Shown piece by piece: positions 45,947 to 57,275 of a stretch of DNA of 64,000 nt; within the stretch, counting starts at the first letter, position 1; each line of letters starts with the position of its first letter. The notes under the pieces were generated by a model. It ran no database searches. It was not told the origin of the DNA and saw only the letters and a list, made by a program, of their open reading frames with translations. The DNA comes from an uncultured Spirochaetota bacterium. GTDB taxonomy: Bacteria; Spirochaetota; Spirochaetia; JAFGXN01. Both the position numbers and the translations under genes were made by a program. The DNA is taken from NCBI GenBank assembly GCA_944390005.1, contig CALXOJ010000005.1:41988-105987 (forward strand), given 5' to 3'.

Positions 45947-48900
45947 TTAATTTTCCGAATCTCCGTCTTCATCCTCATCGACAAAATCGTCATCTTCCGT
46001 CTCTTCCATTAAGTCGTCGATATCGTCAAACTCATCTTCATAATCAAGCCGTTTATTCATAATATCTTTGATCGTTTCGTCAAGATTTTTCATTGACTCA
46101 TCCACCAGCTTGATGTTGCGGTAAACACGATTTCCCGTTCCCGCCGGAATTTTATGACCGATGATGATATTCTCTTTCAAGCCGCGCAATTCATCCGTAC
46201 TGCCGGCAATAGCCGCATTTGTCAGAACCTTTGTCGTCTCCTGGAACGAAGCAGCAGAAAGGAAGCTGTCGATGCTCAACGCAGCACGGGTGATTCCCAA
46301 CAGCAACGGTTTGGCAACGGCCGGCTGACCTCCCTTCTTAATAACCCGCTGATTTTCTTCAAAGAATCGAAACTTATCGACCTGCTGACCATAGATGAAG
46401 TTGGTATCGCCAACCGCTACGATTTCAACCCGACGCATCATTTGTCTGATGATCACACCGATGTGCTTATCGTTGATATTGACACCCTGCAGTCGGTAAA
46501 CCGCCTGAATTTCATTCATCAGGAAGCGCTGTAATTCGTTTTCTCCGAGAATTTCCAGAATATCGTGAGGTTCAATGTTTCCGTCGCACAACTGCTCTCC
46601 GGCCTCAACCAAATCTCCGTCACGCACCAACAGATGTTTGTCCATCGGAATCTGGTGTTTGTACTCTTTGCCAAAACGGTCAACGACAATGACAACACGT
46701 TTTTTCTTGACGCTCTCACCAAATTTGACGGTTCCCGTAATGCGAGACAGAACAGCGGGATCTTTAAGCGAACGCGCTTCGAAAAGTTCACCGACACGCG
46801 GAAGACCAGAGGTAATATCCATCGTTTTTCCGCTTTCTTTCAGAATCTTCGCCAAAAAACGGCCTTTTTCGACTTTATCGCCGTCCTGTACATTCAGATA
46901 AGCGCCTCCCGGCAAGTAATACTCACCGAGAAGTTCTCCGTCGTCGCCGATAATCAACAGTTTCGGTTCAATATCTTCGTAAATATCAGTGATTTTGTAT
47001 TCGATATTTCCGGTGTCGTCGTTGATTTCCTCTTTCAAAGTCGAACCGGGAATAACCCCTTCAAATTTTACCGTTCCCGTCTGTTCGGCAATAATCGGTT
47101 CAGAGAAGGGGTCAAATGTCGCAATCGAGTCACCGGCTTTGACAATGTCGCCTTCTTTTGCCAATAAAATCGAACCGGTACGGATTTCGATTTTCTGCTC
47201 TTGCGCCAAAAGCATCAACTGAGAACCGTCGAGGTGAACGTAACCGTTTTCGGTTGCTTCCATTATCTTGGCGCCGTTTTTGTAAATCGGCACACCGACA
47301 GTCACCTTCTGTCCTTCCTCCACTAAGATCGTATCTCCGGGCTTGATGTCGAACTGCGTGATGATTTTTTGAACCCGCAGATTGCCTTTTCTTGCAAACA
47401 GCACCGATCCGTCGGCCGCTTCGACACACGTTCCGTTGACAGCTGTCACGACAACCGGATATTTCAGGCTGATGCGGTTTTCTTCGCTGATTTTTGTCGC
47501 CGCACCGCCGATATGGAAGGTTCTCATCGTCAGCTGCGTTCCCGGCTGACCGATTGATTGAGCCGCAATAATACCGACCGCCTCTCCGATATCGACAGTC
47601 TTGTTATTGGCCAAGTTGCGTCCATAACACATTTTACAAACGCCGTGCTTCGCTTCGCAAGTCAAAACCATGCGGATTTTTACCTTTTCAATGCCGACCG
47701 CCTCGATTTCGGAAGCAATCTCTTCGGTTATTTCGTGATTGGCCTCCACGATGATGTCGCCGGTAATCGGATGGCGAACATCTTCAATCGGGAAGCGTCC
47801 GACAATGCGGTCTTTCAAAGATTCGACAATGTCTTCACCGTCTTTTAATGCCGACGTTTCAACGCCGTTGATGGTGCCGCAATCCTCTTCATTGACAACA
47901 ACATCCTGTGCAATATCCACCAATCGCCGTGTCAGATAACCGGCTTCGGCTGTTTTCAGCGCCGTATCCGCCAAACCTTTGCGGGCACCATTGGTCGAAA
48001 TGTAAAATTCAATAACCGAAAGTCCCTCTTTAAAATTTGAACGAATCGGTAAATCGATAATTTCACCCGACGGCTTTGCCATCAATCCGCGCATACCTGC
48101 CAACTGACGAATCTGCGTCCGCGAACCACGAGCTCCCGAATGCGCCATCATGAACACCGGATTAAATCCGTCATCGGTTTCGCTCAGCGTTTTCATCAGC
48201 GTATTTGTCAGATCTTCGTTGGTTTTACTCCACTCTTCGACAACACGATTGTAACGTTCTTCAAGCGTGATGTGTCCCTGAATGTACTGCTGCTGAATTT
48301 TCTCCGTTTCACGATTGGCAGCGTCAATCATCGTTCTTTTCTCTTCAGGAATGATGATGTCGTCGATACTGATGGTTGCGCCGAAAACGGTCGCGTATTT
48401 GTATCCGGTATCTTTGATAGAATCGAGCATTTCGATGGTAACGGCCGAACCGAATTTTTTAAATACGTCGCCGATAAAAATCTTCAGCTCTTTATCGCCC
48501 ATCGTTTTATTAACAAACGGAACCTCTTTCGGCATCGCCATATTGAAGATAATTCGTCCCGGCGTCGTTTCTATCAATTCCCCATCAACAAGGCATTTGA
48601 TTTTCGCATGATAACTGATGCAATCGGTCTCCGCCGCCAGCACCACTTCGTCGCAATCGTAATAAACTTTTCCTTCGCCCTTCACGCCCGGTTTATCTTT
48701 TGTTAAGTAGTAGATACCGAGAACCATATCCTGCGAGGGGAAGACAATCGGCGATCCGTTTGCCGGGTTCAAGAGGTTATTGGCTGACAGCATCAATGTC
48801 CAGCACTCAATTTGAGCCGCCTGCGTCAGCGGTAAATGGACTGCCATTTGGTCGCCGTCAAAGTCTGCGTTAAACGCGTGACAAACAAGCGGATGCAGCC

Positions 48901-50203
48901 GAATCGCCTTGCCCTCCACTAACACCGGTTCAAACGCCTGAATACCCAAGCGATGCAATGTCGGCGCACGGTTGAGCATGACCGGATGTTCTTTGACAAC
49001 TTCATCTAAAATGGCAAAAACTTCGGCGTCTTCCTGCTCCACCAGCATTTTCGCTTTCTTGACATTAAAAACGACGCCGCGGTCAACCAATTTTTTGATT
49101 AAAAACGGCTTATACAACTCCAACGCCATTTTTGTCGGAATTCCGCATTGATGGAGCCGCAATGTCGGACCGACAACGATAACCGAACGACCGGAGTAAT
49201 CGACACGTTTTCCCAAAAGGTTCTGACGGAAACGTCCCTGTTTTCCCCGCAGCATATCGGAAAGAGATTTTTTCGGACGGCCATTGGCCGCCGTTGTTTT
49301 TTTCTTCGAATTATCGAAAAGCGCATCAACAGCTTCCTGCAGCATCCGTTTTTCGTTGCGGACGATGATATCCGGAGCGTGAAGATCCAACAGCTTTTGG
49401 AGCCGTCCGTTACGGGTAATGACTTTTCGATAGAGATCATTGAGGTCGGAAGTCGCAAACCGACCGCCTTCCAATTGAACCATCGGCCGCAAATCCGGCG
49501 GAATCACCGGAATCACATCCAAAATCATCCACTCAGGTTTATTGCCCGAATCGCGGAAATTTTCAACGATTTCGATACGCTTGACCAACCGTTTTTCAGC
49601 TTTCGCGCCCTTTTGAATCATCTGAGCGCGCAGCTCCATCGCTAATTTGTCGAGATCCAGCCCTTTCAAAAGCGTCCGCACTGCTTCGGCGCCCATTTCC
49701 GCAGTAAAATTCATTCCGTAGCGAGAGCGGCACTCTGCCATATCCGCTTCGGTCAAAAGCTGCTGCTTTTTCAAATCGGTGTCACCAGGATCGGTCACGA
49801 TGTATTTTTCATAAGCCAAAACGGAGCGCAAATCATTGGAATTTAAATCGAGCAGCAACGCCATTCTTGACGGGGCCGTCCGATAATACCAGATGTGAGC
49901 AACGGGCGACGCCAGTTCGATATGCCCCATTCTCTCGCGGCGAACCTTAAAGTGCGTTACCTCGACACCGCAGCGGTCGCAAATAACCCCTTTGTATCGA
50001 ATCGACTTGAATTTTCCGCAGTAACACTCCCACTCCTTTGTGGTTCCGAAAATCTTTTCGCAGAAAAGACCGTCACGTTCCGGACGAAGCGTGCGGTAGT
50101 TGATGGTCTCCGATTTTTTCACTTCACCGTAAGACCAAGCACGGATCTTCTCAGGAGAAGCCAAAATGATTTTCATTTTATCGAAATCTTGCATATCTTC
50201 CAT
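45947..50203 (-). CDS. rpoC: RNA polymerase beta' subunit
   Basis: A 1418-residue beta' subunit. The N-terminal zinc finger [10 protein letters not shown]...ICDRCG (about 59-80), the catalytic magnesium loop NADFDGDQM near 444, the second zinc site [15 protein letters not shown] near 855 and the trigger-loop/bridge-helix region ([19 protein letters not shown]) are all present. The C-terminus ends in an acidic tail of about 35 Glu/Asp-rich residues. GAGGAAAAG precedes ATG 50203. It follows rpoB by 15 bases. Confidence 0.98.
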   Translation of the reverse strand: MEDMQDFDKMKIILASPEKIRAWSYGEVKKSETINYRTLRPERDGLFCEKIFGTTKEWECYCGKFKSIRYKGVICDRCGVEVTHFKVRRERMGHIELASPVAHIWYYRTAPSRMALLLDLNSNDLRSVLAYEKYIVTDPGDTDLKKQQLLTEADMAECRSRYGMNFTAEMGAEAVRTLLKGLDLDKLAMELRAQMIQKGAKAEKRLVKRIEIVENFRDSGNKPEWMILDVIPVIPPDLRPMVQLEGGRFATSDLNDLYRKVITRNGRLQKLLDLHAPDIIVRNEKRMLQEAVDALFDNSKKKTTAANGRPKKSLSDMLRGKQGRFRQNLLGKRVDYSGRSVIVVGPTLRLHQCGIPTKMALELYKPFLIKKLVDRGVVFNVKKAKMLVEQEDAEVFAILDEVVKEHPVMLNRAPTLHRLGIQAFEPVLVEGKAIRLHPLVCHAFNADFDGDQMAVHLPLTQAAQIECWTLMLSANNLLNPANGSPIVFPSQDMVLGIYYLTKDKPGVKGEGKVYYDCDEVVLAAETDCISYHAKIKCLVDGELIETTPGRIIFNMAMPKEVPFVNKTMGDKELKIFIGDVFKKFGSAVTIEMLDSIKDTGYKYATVFGATISIDDIIIPEEKRTMIDAANRETEKIQQQYIQGHITLEERYNRVVEEWSKTNEDLTNTLMKTLSETDDGFNPVFMMAHSGARGSRTQIRQLAGMRGLMAKPSGEIIDLPIRSNFKEGLSVIEFYISTNGARKGLADTALKTAEAGYLTRRLVDIAQDVVVNEEDCGTINGVETSALKDGEDIVESLKDRIVGRFPIEDVRHPITGDIIVEANHEITEEIASEIEAVGIEKVKIRMVLTCEAKHGVCKMCYGRNLANNKTVDIGEAVGIIAAQSIGQPGTQLTMRTFHIGGAATKISEENRISLKYPVVVTAVNGTCVEAADGSVLFARKGNLRVQKIITQFDIKPGDTILVEEGQKVTVGVPIYKNGAKIMEATENGYVHLDGSQLMLLAQEQKIEIRTGSILLAKEGDIVKAGDSIATFDPFSEPIIAEQTGTVKFEGVIPGSTLKEEINDDTGNIEYKITDIYEDIEPKLLIIGDDGELLGEYYLPGGAYLNVQDGDKVEKGRFLAKILKESGKTMDITSGLPRVGELFEARSLKDPAVLSRITGTVKFGESVKKKRVVIVVDRFGKEYKHQIPMDKHLLVRDGDLVEAGEQLCDGNIEPHDILEILGENELQRFLMNEIQAVYRLQGVNINDKHIGVIIRQMMRRVEIVAVGDTNFIYGQQVDKFRFFEENQRVIKKGGQPAVAKPLLLGITRAALSIDSFLSAASFQETTKVLTNAAIAGSTDELRGLKENIIIGHKIPAGTGNRVYRNIKLVDESMKNLDETIKDIMNKRLDYEDEFDDIDDLMEETEDDDFVDEDEDGDSEN

Positions 50204-50218
50204 CGATTCTTTTCCTCA

Positions 50219-53200
50219 TTAAAACAGGGCGGATTGCCGATTAATCAACTCTTCATCGCGTTCGGTCAGCGGCACCGGTTTTCCGTCCGCATCGTAAATC
50301 ATGATGTCAAGAGCCAGACCGCGCAGCTCTTGAACCAAAACGTTGAATGATTCAGGAGTATCCGCCGTCGAATTCGGCTCCCCTTTAACAATCGCTTCAT
50401 AGATTTTGGTTCTTCCGTTCATATCGTCAGACTTGATGGTCATCAACTCCTGCAGCGTGTTGGAAGCACCGTAAGCTTCCAGCGCCCAAACTTCCATTTC
50501 TCCCAACCGCTGACCGCCGAATTGAGCTTTTCCGCCCAACGGCTGCTGTGTTACCAGAGAATAAGGACCGGTACTCCGTGCGTGCATTTTGTCGTCAACC
50601 AAGTGGTTCAACTTAATCATATACATTACACCGACAAAAACATCGTTTTTAAACGGTTCTCCGGTTTTTCCGTCATACAATGTGATTTTCGAACTTTCGG
50701 GAAGTCCGGCTGCCTTCAGCTTTCCGCGAATCTGTTCATCGGATGCCGACTGGAAGACCGGCGTCGAATACCACTCTTTCAGTTTCAGTCCGGCCCAACC
50801 CAACTCGGTTTCCAGCAACTGCCCCAAATTCATACGAGACGGAACGCCCAGCGGATTGAGACAGACGTCCAACGGCGTGCCGTCAGCCATATACGGCATC
50901 TCTTCCACCGGTAAAACACGTGAAACGACACCTTTGTTTCCGTGACGGCCTGCCATCTTGTCACCTTCCCGCAGTTTGCGTTTAACGGCCACCAGAACCT
51001 TCACCACTTCGTTGACGCCGGGACTCAGTTCATCGCCGTTACTCTTGCTCAATCGCTGAATGTCGACGACAATTCCCTGAGAACCGTGCGGAACTCGCAA
51101 AGACGTATCCCGTTTCTCTTTCGCTTTCTCGCCGAAAATCGCACTCATAAGCTTCGATTCCGGAGATGATTCACCATCAGCCTTTGGACTCACCTTTCCA
51201 ACCAAAATATCACCGGCCTGAACTTTCGCACCGATACGGATGATTCCCTCCGCATCCAGATTTTGCAAAGCTTTGTCGCCGACATTTGGAATATCTCGAG
51301 TAATCTGCTCGGGACCGAGTTTTGTTTCCCGCACTTCCATCGGAAATTCCTTGATATGAATAGAGGTGAAAACATCGTCCTGAACAATCCGTTCACTGAT
51401 TAAAATAGCGTCTTCGTAATTGTAGCCATTCCACGGTACAAAACCGACCAAAACATTGCGGCCGAGAGCCAATTCTCCGTCATCAGTCGCCGGACCGTCA
51501 GCTAAAACCGTTCCGACGCTCACTTTTTCGCCGACTGAAACCACCGGCCGTTGATTAAAACAGGTGTCCTGGTTGGTTCTCGTGTACTTTTGAAGCGGAT
51601 AAACCCGATTTTCACCGCCGTCCGCCGGTTTTACTTCAACCCGCTCTGCCGACGCATAAACAACCACGCCGTCTTCTTTTGCCTTAAGCAGAACGCCGGA
51701 GTCGTAAGCGGTTTTCCGCTCCATTCCGGTACCGACAATCGGCGCAGCGGGAAAGAGCAGCGGTACTGCCTGCCGCTGCATGTTTGAACCCATCAGTGCG
51801 CGGTTGGCGTCGTCGTGTTCCAAAAACGGAATCAAAGAAGTCGCTACCGAAATCACCTGTTTGGGAGAAACGTCCATAAATTGAATTTCTTTCGGCTCTT
51901 TTGTCACATAATCGCCTTGTTTCCGGCAGGAAACGAATTTTTCAACAAATGAACCGTCGGGATTCAACTTTGCATTAGCCTGAGCGACAACATATTTATC
52001 TTCATCCATAGCGGAGAGATATTCGATTTCTTCCGTTGCCCTTCCGTCAACAACCTTTCGATAAGGAGTTTCCAAAAATCCGTAATCATTGACTTTTGTA
52101 TAATTGGCCAACGAAACAATCAAACCAATATTCGGACCTTCCGGTGTTTCAATCGGACACATACGTCCGTAATGGGTGTAATGAACGTCTCGAACCTCAA
52201 ATCCGGCCCGATCGCGCGTCAAACCGCCGGGACCCAATGCACTCAAACGCCGCTTGTGCGTCAGTTCGGAGAGGGGGTTCACCTGATCCATAAACTGCGA
52301 CAGCTGACTTGAACCGAAAAACTCGTTCAGCGCTGCCATCACCGGCTTCGTTGATAAAATATCCTGCGGCTTCAGCGTATCCGCCTGATCTTTGGAGGAC
52401 ATTTTTTCGCGGACGTGACGCTCCACCTTGACAAATGCGGTTTTCAATGCGTTTGTCAAAAGCTCGCCGACGCTGCGAATGCGGCGGTTTCCGAGGTGGT
52501 CGATATCATCGACAGAAGCGTCTCGTTCATAAACACGAATCAAATACTTCATCGTCGCCACAAGATCGTCCTTTGTCAAAGCCGCCTCGTTAACCGGAAA
52601 ATCAAAGTCAAATTTTTTATTCAGTTTATAGCGACCGACCTTTCCCAAATCATAACGCCGCTTCGAAAAAAACATATCGGAAAGATCTTTTTCGGCGTTT
52701 TCAAAAGTAATCGGTTCGCCCGGCATCAACACGTTGTAAACGGCCGTCAGCGCCTCGTTTTTAGTCATTTCGCCAAACTCGCCGTCTTTAGCGGTGTACT
52801 TCACCGACTCTTTCTCAAAACAGTTGATAATGATGCGGGAATTCAGAGACCCCTCCGCCTCAAAATCGATGAGAGAAACCTCTTTAACGCCAAATTCAAC
52901 CAACTCGGTTAAATCATGTTCATGAATTTTATCGCCGGCAGAAAAGAGCCTTGTCTGCTCATCGTCTTTTTCAATGACTACATCGTCAGCAAAAACTCGG
53001 TCGATTAAATGCCGATTTTTGTCGGGTTCGCCTGAAACCGCAACCGCCGCCGTTTTATAAAATGCATCGATAATCTTCTTCCGTGTATCATACCCGATAG
53101 CACGCAGAAAAATCGTTCCGAGAATTTTCTTTTTTCGATCAATTTTGGTATAAATCAAATTCTTTTTAGCGTCAATTTCGAATTCCAGCCAAGAACCGCG

Positions 53201-53713
53201 ATAAGGAATGATTCTTGAGGAGTAGACGCCTCCTTCATAATTGAAGATGACGCCGGGAGAACGGTGAATCTGACTGACGACAACCCGCTCAGCGCCATTG
53301 ATGATAAATGTTCCGCGGTCGGTCATCAGAGGAATATCGCCCATGTAAATTTCTTTTCGGCGAATTTCCCCCGTCTCCAAAAAAGCAATGTCAATGGTTG
53401 CTCTGATCGGAATCTGATACGTTTGTCCTTTGACCTTGCATTCGTTTTCGGTTAGTTTAATATTGTCTTCATCAAAGCGATACGAAACATAACGCATTTC
53501 GATGTCGCCGCTCTGACTTTTGATGGGAAACGTACTTTGAAAAACATCTTCCAGTCCCTGCCGTTCGGGCTTTTTCCCCGCCGCAATAACGTCTCTCTGT
53601 AAAAATTCTTCGTATGATTTCAGCTGAATATCGATCAGATTCGGAAGTTCCATGACGTCCTTGAAATCTTCGCCGATATAAGTTCGTGTCACAGGCGTTT
53701 TTTTCTTTGTCAT
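50219..53713 (-). CDS. rpoB: RNA polymerase beta subunit
   Basis: A 1164-residue beta subunit. The rifampicin cluster reads [20 protein letters not shown] followed by [10 protein letters not shown], with Ser (codon at 52241-52243) at the E. coli 531 position and Val at 518. Later conserved blocks [31 protein letters not shown] and the C-terminal [20 protein letters not shown] are intact. It is shorter than E. coli RpoB, lacking lineage-specific insertions. GGGGGACGG precedes ATG 53713. Confidence 0.98.
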   Translation of the reverse strand: MTKKKTPVTRTYIGEDFKDVMELPNLIDIQLKSYEEFLQRDVIAAGKKPERQGLEDVFQSTFPIKSQSGDIEMRYVSYRFDEDNIKLTENECKVKGQTYQIPIRATIDIAFLETGEIRRKEIYMGDIPLMTDRGTFIINGAERVVVSQIHRSPGVIFNYEGGVYSSRIIPYRGSWLEFEIDAKKNLIYTKIDRKKKILGTIFLRAIGYDTRKKIIDAFYKTAAVAVSGEPDKNRHLIDRVFADDVVIEKDDEQTRLFSAGDKIHEHDLTELVEFGVKEVSLIDFEAEGSLNSRIIINCFEKESVKYTAKDGEFGEMTKNEALTAVYNVLMPGEPITFENAEKDLSDMFFSKRRYDLGKVGRYKLNKKFDFDFPVNEAALTKDDLVATMKYLIRVYERDASVDDIDHLGNRRIRSVGELLTNALKTAFVKVERHVREKMSSKDQADTLKPQDILSTKPVMAALNEFFGSSQLSQFMDQVNPLSELTHKRRLSALGPGGLTRDRAGFEVRDVHYTHYGRMCPIETPEGPNIGLIVSLANYTKVNDYGFLETPYRKVVDGRATEEIEYLSAMDEDKYVVAQANAKLNPDGSFVEKFVSCRKQGDYVTKEPKEIQFMDVSPKQVISVATSLIPFLEHDDANRALMGSNMQRQAVPLLFPAAPIVGTGMERKTAYDSGVLLKAKEDGVVVYASAERVEVKPADGGENRVYPLQKYTRTNQDTCFNQRPVVSVGEKVSVGTVLADGPATDDGELALGRNVLVGFVPWNGYNYEDAILISERIVQDDVFTSIHIKEFPMEVRETKLGPEQITRDIPNVGDKALQNLDAEGIIRIGAKVQAGDILVGKVSPKADGESSPESKLMSAIFGEKAKEKRDTSLRVPHGSQGIVVDIQRLSKSNGDELSPGVNEVVKVLVAVKRKLREGDKMAGRHGNKGVVSRVLPVEEMPYMADGTPLDVCLNPLGVPSRMNLGQLLETELGWAGLKLKEWYSTPVFQSASDEQIRGKLKAAGLPESSKITLYDGKTGEPFKNDVFVGVMYMIKLNHLVDDKMHARSTGPYSLVTQQPLGGKAQFGGQRLGEMEVWALEAYGASNTLQELMTIKSDDMNGRTKIYEAIVKGEPNSTADTPESFNVLVQELRGLALDIMIYDADGKPVPLTERDEELINRQSALF

Positions 53714-53828
53714 CGTGTTCCGTCCCCCTTATATAAACAGCAGTCTGCTTCCGCCTTATCGGGAAACAAACTGACAGATTGCCGCTTCGTTGATTGATAA
53801 AAAGATACTTTCAATTTTTTGTCCGAAC

Positions 53829-53857
53829 AAAAAGCCTTCCGCCCCAAAGGGCGGAAG
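53829..53857 (-). terminator. attenuating terminator between rplL and rpoB
   Basis: A 9-bp stem CTTCCGCCC (53836-53844) / GGGCGGAAG (53849-53857) with loop CAAA, followed on the minus strand by GGCTTTTTG. It sits 10 bases after rplL. As in E. coli, partial termination here would lower rpoBC relative to L7/L12. Confidence 0.85.
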
Positions 53858-53866
53858 AGTGAAAAA

Positions 53867-54250
53867 TTATTTGACCTCGACTTTAGCTCCGGCTTCTTCC
53901 AGTTTCGCTTTAAGAGCGGCCGCATCCTCTTTGGAAATGCCCTCTTTAACGGCTTTGCCGCCGGCTTCAACAAGGTCTTTCGCTTCTTTGAGACCCAATC
54001 CGCTGACCTCGCGAACGACTTTGATGACATTGATTTTCTTTGCTTCATCAAAAGAAACCAAAATGACGTCAAATTCGCTCTTCTCTTCGGCTGCATCAGC
54101 TGCACCGGCCGCACCGGCGCCGCCGGCAACAACAGCAACGGGAGCCGCCGCCGTCACGCCGAATTTTTCTTCCATGGCTTTAATCAAATCAGCCACTTCC
54201 AAAACGGTCATGTTCGCGATTGCCTCTAAAATTTCTTCTTGCGTAGCCAT
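53867..54250 (-). CDS. rplL: 50S ribosomal protein L7/L12
   Basis: A 127-residue stalk protein: N-terminal dimer domain ([20 protein letters not shown]), Ala/Gly-rich hinge ([20 protein letters not shown]) and the factor-binding C-terminal domain ([20 protein letters not shown]). It is present in several copies per ribosome and recruits translation GTPases. AGGAGG precedes ATG 54250. Confidence 0.98.
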   Translation of the reverse strand: MATQEEILEAIANMTVLEVADLIKAMEEKFGVTAAAPVAVVAGGAGAAGAADAAEEKSEFDVILVSFDEAKKINVIKVVREVSGLGLKEAKDLVEAGGKAVKEGISKEDAAALKAKLEEAGAKVEVK

Positions 54251-54280
54251 ATTCTCTTCCTCCTGAGTTAAGATATTTTT

Positions 54281-54319
54281 AACGGCGATAGCATGCTACC
54301 GATGAAGACTAACGCCGTT
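54281..54319 (-). promoter_or_regulatory. hairpin in the rplJ-rplL intergenic region
   Basis: AACGGCG (54281-54287) pairs with CGCCGTT (54313-54319), with a smaller internal stem around GATAGCATGCTACC. On the minus strand it is followed by AAAAATAT, not a T-run, so it is more likely an RNA processing or translation-setting element than a terminator. Confidence 0.5.
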
Positions 54320-54338
54320 TTTTCCAAATTCAAGCGGA

Positions 54339-54839
54339 CTATTCCGCTGCCTCCAATTTTTTCCGATACGCATCCAACACGTAAACGACGTACTGAACCG
54401 GAGCCTTCATTGTGCCCATCAACGAAGCGATCAACTCGTTCTTCGTCGGCAGTTTCGAGAAAGCTTCCATTTTGGCAGGATCGAACACTTCGCCGTCGAT
54501 GATACCGCCTTTAACCTCCAGAGGCATGGTTTTCGCCGCCTCAAAAAGGATTTTCACTGCCGGCATCGTTTCACCGTCGACATAACAAATTGCCGTCGGA
54601 CCCTTGAGAAGATCGTCGGCATTCGGTGTGTCCAACGACTTCAAAGCAATCTTGGCAAAGTTATTCTTTACAACGCGGAAAGCCGCCTGCGAACCCCGCA
54701 GCCGCTTGCGCAAATCGGTAATTTGCTCAACCGTCATACCGCGGTAATCGGAAAAAATAAAATCGCTGTGACCTTTAAACTCTTCCGTCAAAGAAGCGAC
54801 GGACTCTTTTTTATATTCCTGAATTTTACGTTCGGCCAT
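54339..54839 (-). CDS. rplJ: 50S ribosomal protein L10
   Basis: A 166-residue L10, base of the L7/L12 stalk: SDYRGMTVEQITDLRKRLRG and the C-terminal helix that binds L12 dimers (VQYVVYVLDAYRKKLEA). AAGGAGTGAG precedes ATG 54839. L10 with L12 commonly controls its own leader, which here would lie in the short rplA-rplJ gap and cannot be assessed by eye. Confidence 0.97.
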   Translation of the reverse strand: MAERKIQEYKKESVASLTEEFKGHSDFIFSDYRGMTVEQITDLRKRLRGSQAAFRVVKNNFAKIALKSLDTPNADDLLKGPTAICYVDGETMPAVKILFEAAKTMPLEVKGGIIDGEVFDPAKMEAFSKLPTKNELIASLMGTMKAPVQYVVYVLDAYRKKLEAAE

Positions 54840-54849
54840 CTCTCACTCC

Positions 54850-55530
54850 TTACATTCTGTCGTTGAAATCGACCTTGACGCCCGGCCCCATCGTCGACGA
54901 GACGGCAACACTTTTCACAAAATCGCCCTTCGTGTCGGACGGTCTTTTCTTCTTGATTTCGCCCATCACCAGCCGAACATTTTCAGCAACCGCTTCGGGA
55001 GCCATGGAAACCTTTCCGACCGCCAAGTGAATAACGCCGGTTTTGTCATTTCGAAACTCGACGCGTCCCTGTTTCAATTCTTTAATAGCACCGGCAACAT
55101 CCATAGTAACAGTTCCGGTTTTCGGGTTCGGCATGATTCCGCGACGACCCAAAACAGGTCCCAGACGTCCGACATCCTTCATCATATCGGGAGTTGCAAC
55201 AACAACGTCGAAATCAAGCCAACCTCCCTGAATTTTTTGAACCAAATCAGTATCGCCGACATATGCCGCACCGGCTTGCGTTGCTTCAGTCGCTTTTTCT
55301 CCCTTTGCGAAAACCAAAATTCGTTTTTCAGCTGCAAACTGATTCGGAAGAACCACAGTATCGCGAACCGATTGTCCTTTTTTCAAATTCAGCTTAACAG
55401 AAAGCTCGACTGTTTCATCAAATTTCGCAAACGCCGCTTCTTTGACCAGTTTAACGGCTTCATTCAGTTCGTAACGCTTCTGCTTGTCGTATTTGGCCGC
55501 AGCGGCCGCATATTTTTTTCCTCTGCGCAT
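54850..55530 (-). CDS. rplA: 50S ribosomal protein L1
   Basis: A 226-residue L1, the mobile stalk that guides tRNA out of the E site: [20 protein letters not shown], the [20 protein letters not shown] core and [11 protein letters not shown]. In many bacteria L1 represses the rplKA unit. It lies immediately after rplK, with GGAGGACTG before ATG 55530. Confidence 0.97.
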   Translation of the reverse strand: MRRGKKYAAAAAKYDKQKRYELNEAVKLVKEAAFAKFDETVELSVKLNLKKGQSVRDTVVLPNQFAAEKRILVFAKGEKATEATQAGAAYVGDTDLVQKIQGGWLDFDVVVATPDMMKDVGRLGPVLGRRGIMPNPKTGTVTMDVAGAIKELKQGRVEFRNDKTGVIHLAVGKVSMAPEAVAENVRLVMGEIKKKRPSDTKGDFVKSVAVSSTMGPGVKVDFNDRM

Positions 55531-55531
55531 C

Positions 55532-55963
55532 TCAGTCCTCCACCTCTACACCCATACTGCGGCACGTTCCGGCAATAATCTTCATAGCAGCCTCGACGTC
55601 GTTGGCATTGAGATCCGGCATTTTCAGTTCCGCCAGCTCTTTCAGTTTTGCGCGGGAAATTTTCCCGACCTTTTCTTTCTTTGAGTTGGCACTGGCCGAA
55701 GTCAAACCCAAGGCTTTTTTGACCAGAACCGCCGCCGGCGGAGTTTTCGTGATAAATGTAAACGATTTGTCGGCATACGCGGTGATGACAACCGGAATAA
55801 TCAACCCCGGTTCCATGTTTTTCGTTTTGTCGTTAAATTGCTGACAAAACTGAGGAGCCGAAACTCCGTGAGGACCCAACGCGGGACCAACCGGCGGCGC
55901 CGGAGTTGCTTTTCCCGCAGGGACTTGCAGCTTAATCACTGCTGTGACTTTTTTAGTCGCCAT
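55532..55963 (-). CDS. rplK: 50S ribosomal protein L11
   Basis: A 143-residue L11 ([20 protein letters not shown], then [15 protein letters not shown], and [15 protein letters not shown]). It binds 23S rRNA at the GTPase centre, the thiostrepton and stringent-response site. GGAGATAGATT precedes ATG 55963. Confidence 0.98.
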   Translation of the reverse strand: MATKKVTAVIKLQVPAGKATPAPPVGPALGPHGVSAPQFCQQFNDKTKNMEPGLIIPVVITAYADKSFTFITKTPPAAVLVKKALGLTSASANSKKEKVGKISRAKLKELAELKMPDLNANDVEAAMKIIAGTCRSMGVEVED

Positions 55964-56023
55964 AATCTATCTCCTTATGGTACAAGCGTCCGTTGACGGA
56001 CTCCCATTTCCACCAAAACAAAC

Positions 56024-56584
56024 TCAGAGTTTTTCAACCTGAGTGAAATCAACCTCAACCGGCGTCGAGCGTCCGAAAATTCCGACAGAAACGTGCAAAC
56101 GTCCCTTTTCCCGATTAACTTCCGTGATCCGCCCCGAAAACCCTTCAAAAGGTCCGGAAGTGATCTTTACTTGATCATCGGCATCGAACTCTACGTTAAT
56201 ACGCATCTGCTTATCGACTTTAATATCGCCGGTTTTTTGAAGAACCGCTTTAGCTTCGTCTGCTGTAATCGCATTCGGTTTCTGCCCTCGAACGGTGGTG
56301 CCCAAAAAACCCATTACACCGTTGATGCGGCGGATTTTAGAAATGACCGCTTTCCATGTCAGATCATCCAAATCCATCTCAATCAGCATATAACCGGGCA
56401 AAAACTTACGGTTAATGGTTCGCTTTTTTCCTTTGTAAACTTCCATCACCTCTTCTTGCGGAATTTTGACGTCAAAAACCGATTCGGCAAGCTCGGCGTC
56501 ATCTTCCAGCATTTTTCGAAGAGCTGCCTCCACCTTCGCTTCGTAACCGGAAAGTGCATGAAGCACATACCAGCCGCGGGCCAT
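56024..56584 (-). CDS. nusG: transcription antitermination protein NusG
   Basis: A 186-residue NusG with the NGN domain (RGWYVLHALSGYEAKVEAAL, KFLPGYMLIEMDLDD) and a C-terminal KOW domain (DQVKITSGPFEGFSGRITEV). It couples RNA polymerase to the leading ribosome or Rho. The start is ATG 56584 (MARGWYV), sharing a base with the secE stop (TAATG) after GGGAGG; seven upstream codons are rejected. Confidence 0.97.
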   Translation of the reverse strand: MARGWYVLHALSGYEAKVEAALRKMLEDDAELAESVFDVKIPQEEVMEVYKGKKRTINRKFLPGYMLIEMDLDDLTWKAVISKIRRINGVMGFLGTTVRGQKPNAITADEAKAVLQKTGDIKVDKQMRINVEFDADDQVKITSGPFEGFSGRITEVNREKGRLHVSVGIFGRSTPVEVDFTQVEKL

Positions 56585-56790
56585 TACATTCCTCCCGTCA
56601 GCCACTCGCCAGCCAAGACGTCGGCCACCAATTTGGAAGAGAGAAAATCAACACAAAAAAGGAAGACCGCGACAATTGCAATCGAAATGATGACGATTTT
56701 CGTATTTTCCATTACCGATTCACGGGTCGGCCAAACAACCTTTTTCAGCTCACTGTAACATTCTTTAAAGAAATTGATGATTTTTTTCAT
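56584..56790 (-). CDS. secE: protein translocase subunit SecE
   Basis: A 68-residue single-span SecE: the amphipathic helix FFKECYSELKKVVWPTRESV followed by a hydrophobic segment (IVIISIAIVAVFLFCVDFL). It clamps SecY. GGAAGAGG precedes ATG 56790. It overlaps nusG by one base, in the usual secE-nusG order. Confidence 0.96.
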   Translation of the reverse strand: MKKIINFFKECYSELKKVVWPTRESVMENTKIVIISIAIVAVFLFCVDFLSSKLVADVLAGEWLTGGM

Positions 56791-56812
56791 AAAAACCTCT
56801 TCCTTTATGATT

Positions 56813-56884
56813 CAGGTCAGGAAGGAATCGAACCCTCATCCACGGTTTTGGAGACCGTTGTACTGGCCGTTGTACTACTGACCT
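56813..56884 (-). tRNA. tRNA-Trp (anticodon CCA)
   Basis: On the minus strand the acceptor AGGTCAG (56884-56878) pairs with CTGACCT (56820-56814), discriminator G at 56813. The anticodon stem ACGGT/ACCGT encloses CTCCAAA, anticodon CCA. T-loop TTCGATT. The terminal CCA is not encoded. It lies between rpmG and secE, as in many bacteria. Confidence 0.94.
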
Positions 56885-56890
56885 AAAGGA

Positions 56891-57067
56891 CTATTTAACT
56901 TTTGTTTCTTTGTGAAGCGTATGCTTGCGATCAAATTTACAGTATTTACTGAATTCCAACTTCACCGTGATATTTTTGCGGTTTTTTTGCGTCGTATAGT
57001 TGCGGCGGCCGCATTCTTCACACTTTAAAGCAACCAGCTCGACATTTCCTTTTTTCTTCTTAGCCAT
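56891..57067 (-). CDS. rpmG: 50S ribosomal protein L33
   Basis: A 58-residue L33, read from ATG 57067 (GGAGAGAAAAG upstream) to TAG 56891 on the minus strand. The product begins [20 protein letters not shown] and ends [16 protein letters not shown]. The first zinc pair C16-x-x-C19 is kept, but the second pair has only C43, so zinc binding is probably weakened or lost. It is flanked by two tRNA genes in one transcript. Confidence 0.95.
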   Translation of the reverse strand: MAKKKKGNVELVALKCEECGRRNYTTQKNRKNITVKLEFSKYCKFDRKHTLHKETKVK

Positions 57068-57105
57068 CTTTTCTCTCCTGAAAATCCTGCAGTTTTTTCA
57101 ATGCC

Positions 57106-57178
57106 AGCCCCCGATCGGACTTGAACCGATGACCCCAACCTTACCATGGTTGTACTCTACCGACTGAGCTACAAGGGC
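57106..57178 (-). tRNA. tRNA-Thr (anticodon GGT)
   Basis: On the minus strand GCCCTTG (57178-57172) pairs with CGGGGGC (57113-57107) using G-T pairs, discriminator T at 57106. The anticodon stem CAACC/GGTTG holds ATGGTAA, anticodon GGT. D-loop and TTCAAGT T-loop are standard. CCA is not encoded. It is the first gene behind the promoter at 57205-57233. Confidence 0.93.
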
Positions 57179-57204
57179 GTAATTTACCGATAATACAGTG
57201 ATTA

Positions 57205-57233
57205 ACTATATAAATTTCCAAAAAAAATGTCAA
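57205..57233 (-). promoter_or_regulatory. strong promoter for tRNA-Thr, rpmG, tRNA-Trp, secE, nusG
   Basis: On the minus strand TTGACA (57228-57233) and TATAGT (57205-57210) with a 17-base spacer beginning with eight T. It probably heads the whole run down to rplL and perhaps rpoBC, as no other clear promoter was found before rplK. Confidence 0.87.
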
Positions 57234-57275
57234 CGTCTTTTTTTATTTTCATTCGATTTTTTTAACAGTGAGCGA

